This document shows positions 1-7,096 of a DNA stretch of 24,159 nt, one piece after another. Source of the DNA: an uncultured Acetatifactor sp. GTDB taxonomy: Bacteria; Bacillota; Clostridia; Lachnospirales; Lachnospiraceae. Location: the NCBI GenBank assembly GCA_910585615.1, contig CAJUFO010000068.1, positions 1 through 24,159 of the forward strand, in the 5' to 3' direction. The notes under the pieces are model-generated. The model had not been told where the DNA came from. It did not search any database and saw nothing but the letters and a program-made list of their open reading frames with translations. Within the stretch, counting starts at the first letter, position 1. Each line of letters starts with the position of its first letter. The position numbers were made by a program, and so were the translations under genes.

Positions 1-55
1 AGGCTGCTTCAGCAGCCCACCGAACCTACCGGCTTTAGCCGGTAGTGGTTCAGTT
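1..55 (+). mobile_element. Probable IS200/IS605-type element end (hairpins)
   Basis: Two perfect hairpins sit side by side: GGCTGCT/AGCAGCC at 2-17 and CTACCGG-CTTTAG-CCGGTAG at 26-45, followed by TGGTTCA. Hairpins with a GGCTTTAGCC core near the element edge are typical of the subterminal ends that Y1 transposases (TnpA) of IS200/IS605 elements recognise, and in TnpB elements they form the 3' part of the omega RNA. The coding homology of the AlbA gene ends at about this point, which fits insertion there. The rest of the element lies outside the window, so the family is an inference. Confidence 0.45.
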
Positions 56-223
56 GGGATGTCCTCTAAAAGCTTGCGGGTATTGGTAAGTCCTGTAACG
101 TGCCCGTCATCATCGCAGCCGATATAAATCCTTCCGCCCTGAGCATTGGCAAAACCGCAAATCCATTCCAGATAGTCATCCTTCCATTTTGATTTCCATG
201 TCTATGTTCTGATTTTCAGGCAT
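1..223 (-). pseudogene. AlbA/Schlafen-type DNA-binding domain protein, broken
   Basis: Read on the minus strand from the ATG at 223, with a GAGGAG ribosome site 7 bases upstream, the protein starts MPENQN and soon hits a stop. One base shift near 196-201 restores a good AlbA_2 (Schlafen-type ATP/DNA-binding) N-terminus, with WKSKWKDDYLEWICGFANAQ followed by GGRIYIGCDDDGHVTGL. Members of this family normally run to 400-500 residues; here homology stops at LLEDIP (about base 55), where a hairpin-rich sequence begins. The gene therefore carries a +1 frameshift and appears interrupted. It has a clean promoter at 277-305. Family assignment comes from the recalled motif, and the frameshift is seen directly. 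Confidence 0.6.
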
Positions 224-276
224 GGCTGTGCTCCTCATACTTTTTGATATACGCTTTGTCCTCTCTTACTGTATCT

Positions 277-305
277 ATTATATTCACAACGGAGAATAAT
301 ATCAA
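277..305 (-). promoter_or_regulatory. Promoter for the broken AlbA-type gene
   Basis: On the minus strand TTGATA (300-305) and TATAAT (277-282) are separated by exactly 17 bases, close to the sigma-A consensus. The start of transcription would be near 270, about 47 bases before the ATG at 223. Confidence 0.65.
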
Positions 306-331
306 GGGGTACATCTTTACGTCTCCGGGCA

Positions 332-337
332 TATAAT
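332..337 (+). promoter_or_regulatory. Possible -10 box for the DUF4474 gene
   Basis: A perfect TATAAT lies 34 bases before the ATG at 372, but no good -35 box is seen 16-18 bases upstream. It is divergent from the minus-strand promoter at 277-305. Confidence 0.3.
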
Positions 338-371
338 AGAGCAAAACCACATAGGATTATAGGTTACCATT

Positions 372-1325
372 ATGTATGCTGCTCTGTTCATCTTACTTTT
401 GCTTGCTCTCCTGAGCATGCTGTTCTGTCACTTCCGCAGGAGGAAGATCATCTGCAGAATCCGGGACATGGAGAAGTGCGAGAAATGCTCCCTGCTGGAG
501 GAGCTGGCGCAGCCCTTCGGCTATGCGTACCACTGCTGCTGCGGATTCTTCTCCTCCACCCTGGACGCCTGGCAGAAGAGCGCCGGTTATGCCTGGGTCT
601 ACGACTACATGGCCCCCCGTTTCCAGATGGTGTTCGACTCCCTTCCGGTGTACTTCAACTACCGGGGCCGGACATGGCTGATTGAATTCTGGAAGGGCCA
701 GTACGGCATCAACGCCGGCGCCGAGATCGGCATCTACCATGCCGACAGGCTACTTTCCGAGACGGAATACCGGACGGCGCACTTCCAGGCGGTCAGCGAG
801 GCCGAGCTGCTGAACTGTACCATGCAGCTGTTCCTGGAGAACGGCGCCTGCGTGAAGATTTCCGAAAGGCACTGGTGGCTCACGGCCTTCCTGCCGGGCG
901 TGTTCGCCCGCCCCTCCAGCCTGTGCCTGAAGGCGACGGTCTGCTTCGGCGACAGGGAGATGCTGGAGGCCTTCTACCGGGGCCTGTGCCGGACGGGATA
1001 TGCCGCCGAGGGTATCACGGTGCAGAACCTCTGCCTGTGCTTTACCTTCCATCGGCCCGTGCAGGAGCATTACGGCTTCCTGACCCGGCTGTGCCGCAGG
1101 CTGTCCCAGTGCCTGAACCGGATGTACTGCCGTCTCTTCCTCTGGGTCACCAGGCCCTTTACCTGCACGGAAGACCGCATCCTGTTCCTGTACTACTATA
1201 TCCCGTTCTGCTTCCGGAGGCTGATGCGGCTGCGCCGTTTCCACAGGCGATGCCACAGGAAGCACGGATGCCGCCGCCCCAAATGCTGCCGCAGGTGCAG
1301 GCCCCGCCGCAGGAAAAGGTCATGA
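372..1325 (+). CDS. DUF4474 domain membrane protein with Cys/Arg-rich tail
   Basis: A 317-residue protein. Residues 2-20 form one hydrophobic segment (FILLLLALLSMLF) followed by an RRRK stop-transfer cluster, so the bulk is predicted to be cytoplasmic with a single anchor. Residues about 41-240 match DUF4474, with the family signature MVFDSLPVYF at 86-95, the segment TWLIEFWKGQYGINAGAEIG at 101-120, then YHAD. DUF4474 is a firmicute family of unknown function. The last 40 or so residues are extremely rich in Arg, Cys and His (HRRCHRKHGCRRPKCCRRC), unusual for the family and suggestive of metal or nucleic-acid binding. The stop overlaps the ATG of the metallophosphoesterase (ATGA at 1322-1325), so the two are translationally coupled. 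The ribosome site is weak. Confidence 0.8.
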   Translation: MYAALFILLLLALLSMLFCHFRRRKIICRIRDMEKCEKCSLLEELAQPFGYAYHCCCGFFSSTLDAWQKSAGYAWVYDYMAPRFQMVFDSLPVYFNYRGRTWLIEFWKGQYGINAGAEIGIYHADRLLSETEYRTAHFQAVSEAELLNCTMQLFLENGACVKISERHWWLTAFLPGVFARPSSLCLKATVCFGDREMLEAFYRGLCRTGYAAEGITVQNLCLCFTFHRPVQEHYGFLTRLCRRLSQCLNRMYCRLFLWVTRPFTCTEDRILFLYYYIPFCFRRLMRLRRFHRRCHRKHGCRRPKCCRRCRPRRRKRS

Positions 1326-2143
1326 GCGCCAAGGGGCGTCTGGACCGCGCCTTCTCCCAGGCGCTGGTCCTGCCTTTCCATAGATGCTCCCGGTACGTGC
1401 TCATCAGCGACTGCCACAGGGGCGTGGGCACCTCCTCGGACAATTTTCTGAAGAACCAGCATCTGTACTATGCGGCGATGGAACATTATTACAGAAACGG
1501 TTTTACGTATATCGAGCTGGGGGACGGGGAGGAGCTGTGGGAGAACCGGAAACTGCGCAACATCACGGAGATCCATGAGGACGTCTACTGCATGTTCGCC
1601 CGGTTCGAGGAGAAAGGACGGCTGCACCTGCTCTACGGCAACCACAACATCGTCCGCAGAAAGAATCCGGCCTTCCTGGAGGCCGTCATCCTCTACGCCG
1701 AGTCCGCGCCGGAGAAGTCCCTGTACCTGACCCACGGGCACCAGGCCAGCTTCCTGAACTCCACCCTCTGGCCCCTGGCCCGGTTCCTGGTGCGGTATTT
1801 CTGGAGCCCCCTGGAGAACCTGGGGTTCCTGGATCCCACCAGCGCCGCCAAGAATTACGAGGTGAAGGAAAGGTGCGAGGAGAGCCTGCGCAGCTGGGCT
1901 GAGACCCGTCGGCACATTTTGGTTACAGGGCATACCCACCGCCCCGTGCTGCCCCAAGAGCCGTCCTTCTATTACAATACAGGAAGCTGCGTCCATCCCC
2001 GCTGCATCACCTGTATCGAAATCCAGCGGGGGGAGATGACCCTGGTGAAATGGATCATGGACGCCCGGGCGGACAGCGTGCTGTACGTGGCCAGGGAAGT
2101 GATCTCCGGCCCTGTGGAGATACTGGGGCCAGGTTCCTGTTGA
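1322..2143 (+). CDS. Metallophosphoesterase (calcineurin-like)
   Basis: A 273-residue calcineurin-like phosphoesterase. The start at 1322 is chosen because it overlaps the upstream stop as ATGA and the fold begins shortly after; the frame is open further upstream only as a shadow. Metal ligands are visible in order: DCH at 30-32, GD at 67-68, GNHN at 106-109, THGH at 137-140 and GHTH at 203-206, a complete set for a two-metal site. Layout and length resemble UDP-diacylglucosamine-pyrophosphatase-like and YfcE-like members, but the substrate is not deducible. It probably forms a two-gene unit with the DUF4474 membrane protein. The next gene's promoter overlaps its stop codon. Confidence 0.85.
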   Translation: MSAKGRLDRAFSQALVLPFHRCSRYVLISDCHRGVGTSSDNFLKNQHLYYAAMEHYYRNGFTYIELGDGEELWENRKLRNITEIHEDVYCMFARFEEKGRLHLLYGNHNIVRRKNPAFLEAVILYAESAPEKSLYLTHGHQASFLNSTLWPLARFLVRYFWSPLENLGFLDPTSAAKNYEVKERCEESLRSWAETRRHILVTGHTHRPVLPQEPSFYYNTGSCVHPRCITCIEIQRGEMTLVKWIMDARADSVLYVAREVISGPVEILGPGSC

Positions 2144-2168
2144 ATTTTGCCAAAGGGTTCTATATAAT
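2140..2168 (+). promoter_or_regulatory. Promoter for the SGNH hydrolase
   Basis: TTGAAT (2140-2145), a 17-base spacer and a perfect TATAAT (2163-2168). The -35 box overlaps the stop of the metallophosphoesterase. The expected 5' UTR is about 70 bases. Confidence 0.7.
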
Positions 2169-2244
2169 AGGATTTATACCGCAGTCGGGGCATACTGTAA
2201 ATTTAACTGGTGTGCGGCATACATCAAAGATACAGGAGGGCGAC

Positions 2245-3045
2245 ATGAATCTGGATTTATTCACGGTGGCACCGGGGGAGAAGCCCCTGGACAATCTGAA
2301 GGCGGCCTGCGGGTTCGCCGGAATCTTCAAGGAAATCGGCATCATCGGGGACTCCCTGTCCTCCGGGGAGTTCGAGTCCCAGGACGAGGAGGGCAATACC
2401 CTCTACCACGACATGTACGAGTATTCCTGGCCGGCTGTCCTGGAGCGGCTGACGGGGACGGTGTACCGCAATTACTCCAGGGGCGGCATGACCGCTAAGG
2501 AGTACCTGGAGAGCTGGGCGGACCAGAACGGCTTCTGGCAGTGGAACCAGGCCTATATCATCGCCCTGGGGAACAACGACATATTCGGCGCGAACCAGCC
2601 CGCGGGCAGCGCGGCGGACATCCACCCGGAGGATCCGGCGGCCAACCCGGATACCTTCCTCGGCGACATGGGGCGGATTGTGTCCAGGCTCAAAGCCATG
2701 GAAAAGGATGCCCGGATCTTCCTGGTCTCCATGCAGAGGCGGGGGGAGGAGCAGGCGGATGCGACTATCTGCGCCATCGCCGACGAGATGAAAAAGATGT
2801 GCGGGCTGTTCTCCTATACCTACCTGATCGACATGGCCCATGACGGGCCGGCATATGACGAGGAGATGCGGAAGAACTTCGCCATGGGCGGCCACCCCAA
2901 TGCCATGGGGTACTACGTCTATGCCATGATGATAGGGAACTATATGGACTATATCATCCGTGAGAACCCAAAAGACTTCTTCGAGGTGCCGTTTATCGGG
3001 AAGGGGCTAAAGAATAAGGACATTGCCTGCAATCCTGGACAGTGA
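2245..3045 (+). CDS. SGNH/GDSL-family hydrolase
   Basis: A 266-residue protein. The ATG at 2245 follows AGGAGGG (2234-2240) at 4 bases and gives the normal N-terminus; the open frame upstream is non-coding. Block I is GDSLSSGE with nucleophile Ser37, block III is GNND at 109-112 (oxyanion Asn) and block V is HPNAMGY with His217. The aspartate usually three residues before that histidine is not evident (the sequence reads MGGH), so the enzyme may work as a Ser-His dyad. No signal peptide is seen, so it is probably cytoplasmic. SGNH members are esterases, deacetylases or lipases acting on sugars or lipids; the substrate is unknown. It is transcribed from its own promoter at 2140-2168. Confidence 0.8.
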   Translation: MNLDLFTVAPGEKPLDNLKAACGFAGIFKEIGIIGDSLSSGEFESQDEEGNTLYHDMYEYSWPAVLERLTGTVYRNYSRGGMTAKEYLESWADQNGFWQWNQAYIIALGNNDIFGANQPAGSAADIHPEDPAANPDTFLGDMGRIVSRLKAMEKDARIFLVSMQRRGEEQADATICAIADEMKKMCGLFSYTYLIDMAHDGPAYDEEMRKNFAMGGHPNAMGYYVYAMMIGNYMDYIIRENPKDFFEVPFIGKGLKNKDIACNPGQ

Positions 3046-3130
3046 GCCGGGCCTTCTCTCTTCTGGCAATTTTCTGGACAGCAGTCCACGCTTCACAGAC
3101 TGTGGAGACACGGACATCCGAAAGGAAGTG

Positions 3131-3806
3131 ATGAAAATGATTTACATTACCGGCGACTGCCACCAGGACTTCGGGAGATTCAACACCGGGATATTTCCGG
3201 AGCAGAAAGAGATGACAAAGGATGATTACGTCATTGTCTGCGGAGATTTCGGCGGGGTCTGGAATCGGGGAGGGGAAAATAAGGAAGAGAAGCATCTGAT
3301 GGACTGGCTGGAGGGCAAGCCCTTTACCACCTTGTTCGTGGACGGGAATCATGAAAACTTTGACAGGCTCTATGCCTACCCCGTGGAGGAATGGCATGGC
3401 GGCAAGGTGCATAAAATCAGGCCTACCGTGATTCATATGATGCGCGGCCAGGTATTTGCAATCGATGGGAAAAGCGTCTTCACATTCGGCGGGGCCAGCA
3501 GCCATGACATCGACGGAGGCATCCTGGAGCCGGAGGATCCGGATTTTAAGAGAAAGAAGAGGAAGCTGGATCAGGGATGGCTTCCGTACCGTATCAACCA
3601 TGTAAGCTGGTGGCGGCAGGAGCTTCCCTCACAGGAGGAGATGGAGGAGGGGCGCAGGGTATAGGCCGGATGTTGCCACCGCTTATCTGGAGGAAATCCG
3701 GCAGAATACCAGGTTTAAGAAGTGGTTCTTCGGGCATTACCATGACAACCGGAATGTAAATGCACAGGAACTGCTGCTCTATGAGCAGATTATCAGGATT
3801 TCGTGA
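3131..3806 (+). pseudogene. Second metallophosphoesterase, internal deletion with frame shift
   Basis: Residues 1-177 (3131-3661) follow a calcineurin-like phosphoesterase: DCH at 9-11, then CGDFGGVW, DGNHENFDRLYAYPVEEWHG and FGGASSHD, ending at EEGRRV and a stop at 3662-3664. The C-terminal part resumes one frame over, from TAT at 3660 (YRPDVATAYLEEIRQNT..., FGHYHDNRNVNA) to the stop at 3804-3806. Joining the two leaves out a stretch of roughly 30 residues that in intact relatives carries the conserved V-T-H metal ligand. A deletion not divisible by three has therefore removed the segment and shifted the frame. The first fragment lacks two histidine ligands and is unlikely to be active. GGAAG precedes the ATG. 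The exact missing length is an inference from family memory. Confidence 0.75.
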
Positions 3807-3867
3807 GCATAGGGGGGGAGCTCAAATCTGAAAGGGCTGTTCCGGCAGGACGGAGGGCATGAAAACA

Positions 3868-3902
3868 GCTCCCCGGTTCCGGAACCAGGGAGCTTGCTTC
3901 TT
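3868..3902. terminator. Bidirectional intrinsic terminator
   Basis: A 26-base near-perfect inverted repeat: GCTCCC (3868-3873), one unpaired base, GGTTCCGGAACC as a perfect core, one unpaired base, GGGAGC (3888-3893). On plus it is followed by TTGCTTCTT; on minus by TGTTTTC. It sits between the convergent metallophosphoesterase remnant and the Cys/His-repeat gene and could stop both. Confidence 0.6.
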
Positions 3903-3950
3903 GGAGGGGATGGCGGCAGCAGGAACTTCTCTATCCTCTTTATCTTAGCC

Positions 3951-4706
3951 TCAATGATGGCCGCCTCGGTGACCGGATTGATGATGGCCGCCCCTGTTTC
4001 CTCCATGGCTGTGCTCACCGGTCTGTGAGCATCCCGCGACACCGCAGGAATTGTGTGTATGGCTGCCCATGTCCGTGCACCCCGCGACACCGCAGGAGTT
4101 GTGTGTATGTGAGCTCATGTCCGTACATCCCGCGACACCGCAGGAATTGTGTGTATGGCTGCTCATATCTGTGCATCCCGGCAAACCGCAGTTATGATAC
4201 CCGTGACCGTCGTCAGCGGTGTGCGGGTAGAAGTACTCCCCGTCGTGGATGTGCACTTCTGTCTCGGTACATCCCGCAATGCCGCATCTGCCGTGGCTGT
4301 GCTCGTCTGTGAGCGTACAGCCGTCGATGCCGCAGGCTCCATGTGTGTGAACGGCTTCCAGGCTGCATCCCGGCAAACCGCAGCTATGATACCCGTGGTC
4401 GTCGTCAGCGGTGTGCGGATAGAAGTACTCCCCGTTGTGCATGTGCGCTGCGGTTTCGGTACATCCCGCAATGCTGCATCTGCCATGGCTGTGCTCGCCT
4501 GTGAGCGTACAGCCGTTGATGCCGCAGAGGCCATGCATATGCGCCTCCGTCTGTGTACATCCGGAAACCGTGCAGAAAAAGCTTGCCTGTCTCTCCTGTG
4601 CCTCGTCCGGGACTTCCACGGAACTTCTGTTCACCGCATAGGAGACAATGCTGCCTGTTACCATGGCAATCGATACAAACGCAATGGCTGATAAGACTTT
4701 TTTCAT
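3951..4706 (-). CDS. Exported Cys/His-rich protein of ten CX4CX5HXH repeats
   Basis: A 251-residue protein starting at the ATG at 4706 (MKKVLSAIAF), 5 bases after a GGGAAGGG ribosome site; a GTG two codons earlier is less likely. Residues 1-25 form a signal peptide or N-terminal anchor (KK then AIAFVSIAMVTGSIVSYA). Nearly all the rest is ten copies of C-x3-G-C-[TS]-x4-H-x-H, usually 16 residues apart, for example CGINGCTLTGEHSH. Copies 3 and 6 carry an inserted block with GEYFYPHTADD then HGYH. The tail is GGHHQSGHRGGHH. Each unit offers two Cys and two His in zinc-finger-like spacing, so binding of Zn, Ni or Cu outside the membrane is the natural guess, but no known family is recognised. It has its own promoter (4748-4776). 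It could be a metal store, chaperone or surface metal trap. Confidence 0.8.
   Translation of the reverse strand: MKKVLSAIAFVSIAMVTGSIVSYAVNRSSVEVPDEAQERQASFFCTVSGCTQTEAHMHGLCGINGCTLTGEHSHGRCSIAGCTETAAHMHNGEYFYPHTADDDHGYHSCGLPGCSLEAVHTHGACGIDGCTLTDEHSHGRCGIAGCTETEVHIHDGEYFYPHTADDGHGYHNCGLPGCTDMSSHTHNSCGVAGCTDMSSHTHNSCGVAGCTDMGSHTHNSCGVAGCSQTGEHSHGGNRGGHHQSGHRGGHH
4033..4176 (-). repeat. Tandem 48-bp repeats inside the Cys/His-repeat gene
   Basis: Three near-identical 48-bp units start at 4033, 4081 and 4129 (each begins CCCGCGACACCGCAGGA on plus) and encode the repeats CGVAGCTDM(S/G)SHTHNS. A larger 192-bp (64-codon) duplication is seen from the matching GCATCCCGGCAAACCGCA at 4173 and 4365. 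The identity is higher than the protein alone requires, pointing to recent expansion. Confidence 0.8.
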
Positions 4707-4747
4707 TTCCACCCTTCCCTTTCAAAATGTATTTTTTTCCTAAGGAT

Positions 4748-4776
4748 ACTATAGCATAAGGAAGCGCTGAAATCAA
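4748..4776 (-). promoter_or_regulatory. Promoter for the Cys/His-repeat gene
   Basis: On minus, TTGATT (4771-4776), a 17-base spacer and TATAGT (4748-4753). Transcription would start near 4741, 35 bases before the ATG at 4706. No clear metal-regulator dyad is visible around it. Confidence 0.65.
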
Positions 4777-5056
4777 TTCGGATTCCTCACAGACACTGAT
4801 TCATTTTGCTTTCTTCCTTCATGATATCATCAGTTCTGGCAATCCGGCGGTCTATACAACATTTTTTGACCAATCTCCTGAATATGAAAAACTGTATCTT
4901 GAGGGAGATATCGGATGCGGATAGATGCGGAAGAGCAGGATAGGGTGAACCGGCCGCTGGCGGTGGACTCCATCAGCCTTGGAGGAAACGGCTGGCACAG
5001 TGGCGCGCCAGCCGTCTGACATCGGAAATCTGCCCGGAATACGGAGAATCATGGCA
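4777..5056. other. Gene-free stretch with a coding-like remnant
   Basis: No complete gene. On plus, one frame is open from 4781 to a TAG at 4922-4924 and reads like protein (FLHDIISSGNPAVYTTFFDQ, then SPEYEKLYLEGDIG) but has no start codon; it may be the debris of a lost gene. The remainder up to 4987 is featureless; 4988-5015 is a hairpin described separately. Confidence 0.3.
4982..5015 (-). terminator. Probable terminator of the DUF4838 gene
   Basis: A perfect 9-bp stem ACGGCTGGC/GCCAGCCGT (4988-4996 with 5007-5015) and a 10-base loop, 42 bases after the stop at 5057. On minus it is followed by TTCCTCC, a weak T-tract, so termination may be partial. Confidence 0.4.
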
Positions 5057-6796
5057 CTACAGCTCCTCCGGCCCCTCATCGGCCCAGTAGGAGTACAACT
5101 GCGCCCCCACAGGCTTTCCGCGCAGCAGGGCCTTGCGGGTGGTATTCGGGCTGCACCATTCCTCCATGCGGGTGAGCCCGAAGCTTTCCCAGTCGGAGAA
5201 GAAGCGGTTCAGCTCCTCCTTCGGCAGCTCCTGCTTCAACAGGAAACCCCGCATGAGCCGCACGTAGCGGATGGAGAGACGGGCCTTTTCCACCCGCCAG
5301 AGGCGTATGGCGTCGTCTTTTACGGCTTCCCTGGCCTGGGACAACAGGGTGTCGTACTGATCCAGATAAGCCTCGTCCAGGAATCTGTGCAGAGGCTTGT
5401 CATTGAAGCCTACGTGGTCGTCTTCCTTTCTGGCGGTATCGCAGAGGAGACGGATGTACTGCCGGATATATTTCCCGCCCTCCCCGTAATAGTAATCCGT
5501 GAATTCCTCCATATGGCGGTCTACATCGGTATCCGCGTCCCACAGCAGCTTGGAGATGAGATAGGCCCGCAGCTCATTCAGGTCCGTGGAACCCCGCAGC
5601 GCGCCGCAGGCCTGCTCGAAGACGCCCTTGGCGCCGTTCTCCCGGAACAGGCGCATGTTGGGCTGCAGGGAGCGCCAGTTGGGATGGGGCGTGGGATAGT
5701 AGTTGAAGCAGGTGGTGTAGTCCCAGATATAGAGCTGCGCACCAGTCCCGTGCCAGTCCCGGATGTCCTTTACGAATGCCATGTTCCGCTCTCTGGAGCA
5801 CTCCTCGAAGGCGTGGGCGAAGCAGCACTCGATGGAGCACAGGCGCACGCACACATTGTGGCGGGGCCTTACCTTGGGGGCGCTCCTGGTGTACTGATAG
5901 GCCAGGGTGTCGAAGGTCACCTTGGGGAACTCCGGCTCCAGCTCTCCGGCGACGGCGTTCACAAAGCGGATCAGCGTGCCGGAGGACGCACCTTCCTCCT
6001 CATTGATGCGGCGGCACTCGGGACACTGGCAGTCCAGGCTCCAGTCGTTCTGGGAGATGGAGACGATTTCCGCCTCCGGGTGCTCCGTAAGGTTCTTTCG
6101 CACGGCGGCCACCGCGATGGGCACCAGCTCCGGGTTGCTCAGGCAGAGCTGGTTCTTATAGGGGGTGAGCATGCGGACGCCCTCCTTGTCCATGGCGAAG
6201 TATTCGGGATGGGCCTCGCCGTATTCCTCCGGGGAGACGATATTCTCAAAGGAATGCACGAACCAGGAATACTGGATATGCCCGCCGTATTTCTCGCTGA
6301 TGGGATGCTGCTGGCCGTTGAGGCGGGACTTGATGGCGAACTTCGCATAGACCCGGGGCTCGTAATAATTGTGCTCCCTGTATGTGAAGTCCGGACTGTG
6401 GGCTTCGTCCAGTTCCTCCAGCACAAGCTCGTCCGCAAAGGGCACTTTCTCGCAGGTGGCGGTAAAGAAACGGCAGCCCAGCCTTTCCAGGACCTCGTAC
6501 ACGCCGTAGATGACGCCGCGCTTGCCGCCTGCGATGCACAGATTCTCCCCAACGGTTTTCAGGAGGAAGTCGTCGTCCCTCCCGTCAAAGGATACGCCGT
6601 ACCTTTCCGCGGCTCTCCCGATTGCGATGACAGGCCCGTCATAATCCGCCTCCGCGGCGTCAAAGGCCGTGGAGGTCATCCGTTCCAGATAGCTGCCGAG
6701 CTCCTGGGCTGCGCAGGTCTCCTGGGGGGTGGCGTCCGGGGCCACCCGGATGCGGATGGATATCCCATTTTGATAGATTCTGGTCTTCATAGTCAT
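5057..6796 (-). CDS. DUF4838 glycosidase-like protein
   Basis: A 579-residue protein. Residues 1-115 resemble the N-terminal helper domain of GH20/GH67-type enzymes, ending in the typical YGVYEVLERLGCRFF (98-111). The main part matches DUF4838: EHNYYEPR at 141-148, SQNDW at 248-252, a CQCPEC cluster at 256-261, then SGTLIRFVNAV, LAYQYTR, RLCSIECCFAHAF, IWDYTTCFNYY and KGVFEQ. DUF4838 proteins are thought to be carbohydrate-active, but activity is generally unproven. No signal peptide is seen, so it probably acts in the cytoplasm on imported oligosaccharide. Two ATGs compete: 6796 (used here) and 6790, which has better spacing from GGAAGG. It is a single gene with its own promoter and probable terminator. 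Confidence 0.8.
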   Translation of the reverse strand: MTMKTRIYQNGISIRIRVAPDATPQETCAAQELGSYLERMTSTAFDAAEADYDGPVIAIGRAAERYGVSFDGRDDDFLLKTVGENLCIAGGKRGVIYGVYEVLERLGCRFFTATCEKVPFADELVLEELDEAHSPDFTYREHNYYEPRVYAKFAIKSRLNGQQHPISEKYGGHIQYSWFVHSFENIVSPEEYGEAHPEYFAMDKEGVRMLTPYKNQLCLSNPELVPIAVAAVRKNLTEHPEAEIVSISQNDWSLDCQCPECRRINEEEGASSGTLIRFVNAVAGELEPEFPKVTFDTLAYQYTRSAPKVRPRHNVCVRLCSIECCFAHAFEECSRERNMAFVKDIRDWHGTGAQLYIWDYTTCFNYYPTPHPNWRSLQPNMRLFRENGAKGVFEQACGALRGSTDLNELRAYLISKLLWDADTDVDRHMEEFTDYYYGEGGKYIRQYIRLLCDTARKEDDHVGFNDKPLHRFLDEAYLDQYDTLLSQAREAVKDDAIRLWRVEKARLSIRYVRLMRGFLLKQELPKEELNRFFSDWESFGLTRMEEWCSPNTTRKALLRGKPVGAQLYSYWADEGPEEL

Positions 6797-6844
6797 TCCT
6801 TCCTTTCGCCGATTCGTGAATTAGAAAAGAAAATTTACATATTA

Positions 6845-6874
6845 AGCATACCCTGCCTTTTAGACCCGTGTCAA
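6845..6874 (-). promoter_or_regulatory. Promoter for the DUF4838 gene
   Basis: On minus a perfect TTGACA (6869-6874), an 18-base spacer and TATGCT (6845-6850). The expected start is near 6838, about 45 bases before the ATG. Confidence 0.65.
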
Positions 6875-6897
6875 GCAGAATTTGTCCGAAAAGGGAC

Positions 6898-6926
6898 TTG
6901 ATTCACAGCCGGGAAAAGGGTAGTAT
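6898..6926 (+). promoter_or_regulatory. Divergent promoter ahead of the recombinase leader
   Basis: TTGATT (6898-6903), exactly 17 bases, TAGTAT (6921-6926). It diverges from the DUF4838 promoter, with the two -35 boxes 23 bases apart. Transcription would begin near 6933, leaving a leader of about 164 bases before the recombinase ATG. Confidence 0.5.
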
Positions 6927-6991
6927 ATACGATATGGCAACGGATCGTCAGGGCTTCTGCCGTGGTGGACGTAAACATGCAGAATAGGGGT

Positions 6992-7026
6992 AAAAGGGGC
7001 AATCGGTTAACGGTTGTCCTTTTTAT
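6992..7026 (+). terminator. Terminator-like hairpin in the recombinase leader
   Basis: A 14-bp stem with three G-U pairs, AAAAGGGGCAATCG (6992-7005) with CGGTTGTCCTTTT (7011 onward) and a GTTAA loop, running into TTTTTAT. It has the form of an intrinsic terminator and lies between a promoter and the recombinase, so it either attenuates that gene or ends a short RNA. A second stem, CTTCCCGCG/CGCGGAAAG with one mismatch, follows at about 7037-7061. Confidence 0.5.
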
Positions 7027-7096
7027 ATCATAAGGCCTTCCCGCGTGGCTGCCGCGGAAAGGGTCTGCACGAATACAAAGGAGAAGCGAGAAGTGT

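Noticed and set aside
875..1321. 149-codon upstream extension of the first metallophosphoesterase
   Set aside because: Lies wholly inside the DUF4474 gene in another frame; the fold starts after the ATG at 1322.
4033..4176. Regular 48-bp repeats that could suggest a CRISPR array
   Set aside because: The units are contiguous, with no unique spacers, and encode protein repeats in frame.
4979..6901. 640-codon open frame on plus opposite the DUF4838 gene
   Set aside because: No family motifs, high in Gly/Val/Leu/Pro as expected for the antisense of a GC-rich gene; the minus-strand protein has clear DUF4838 signatures, promoter and ribosome site.
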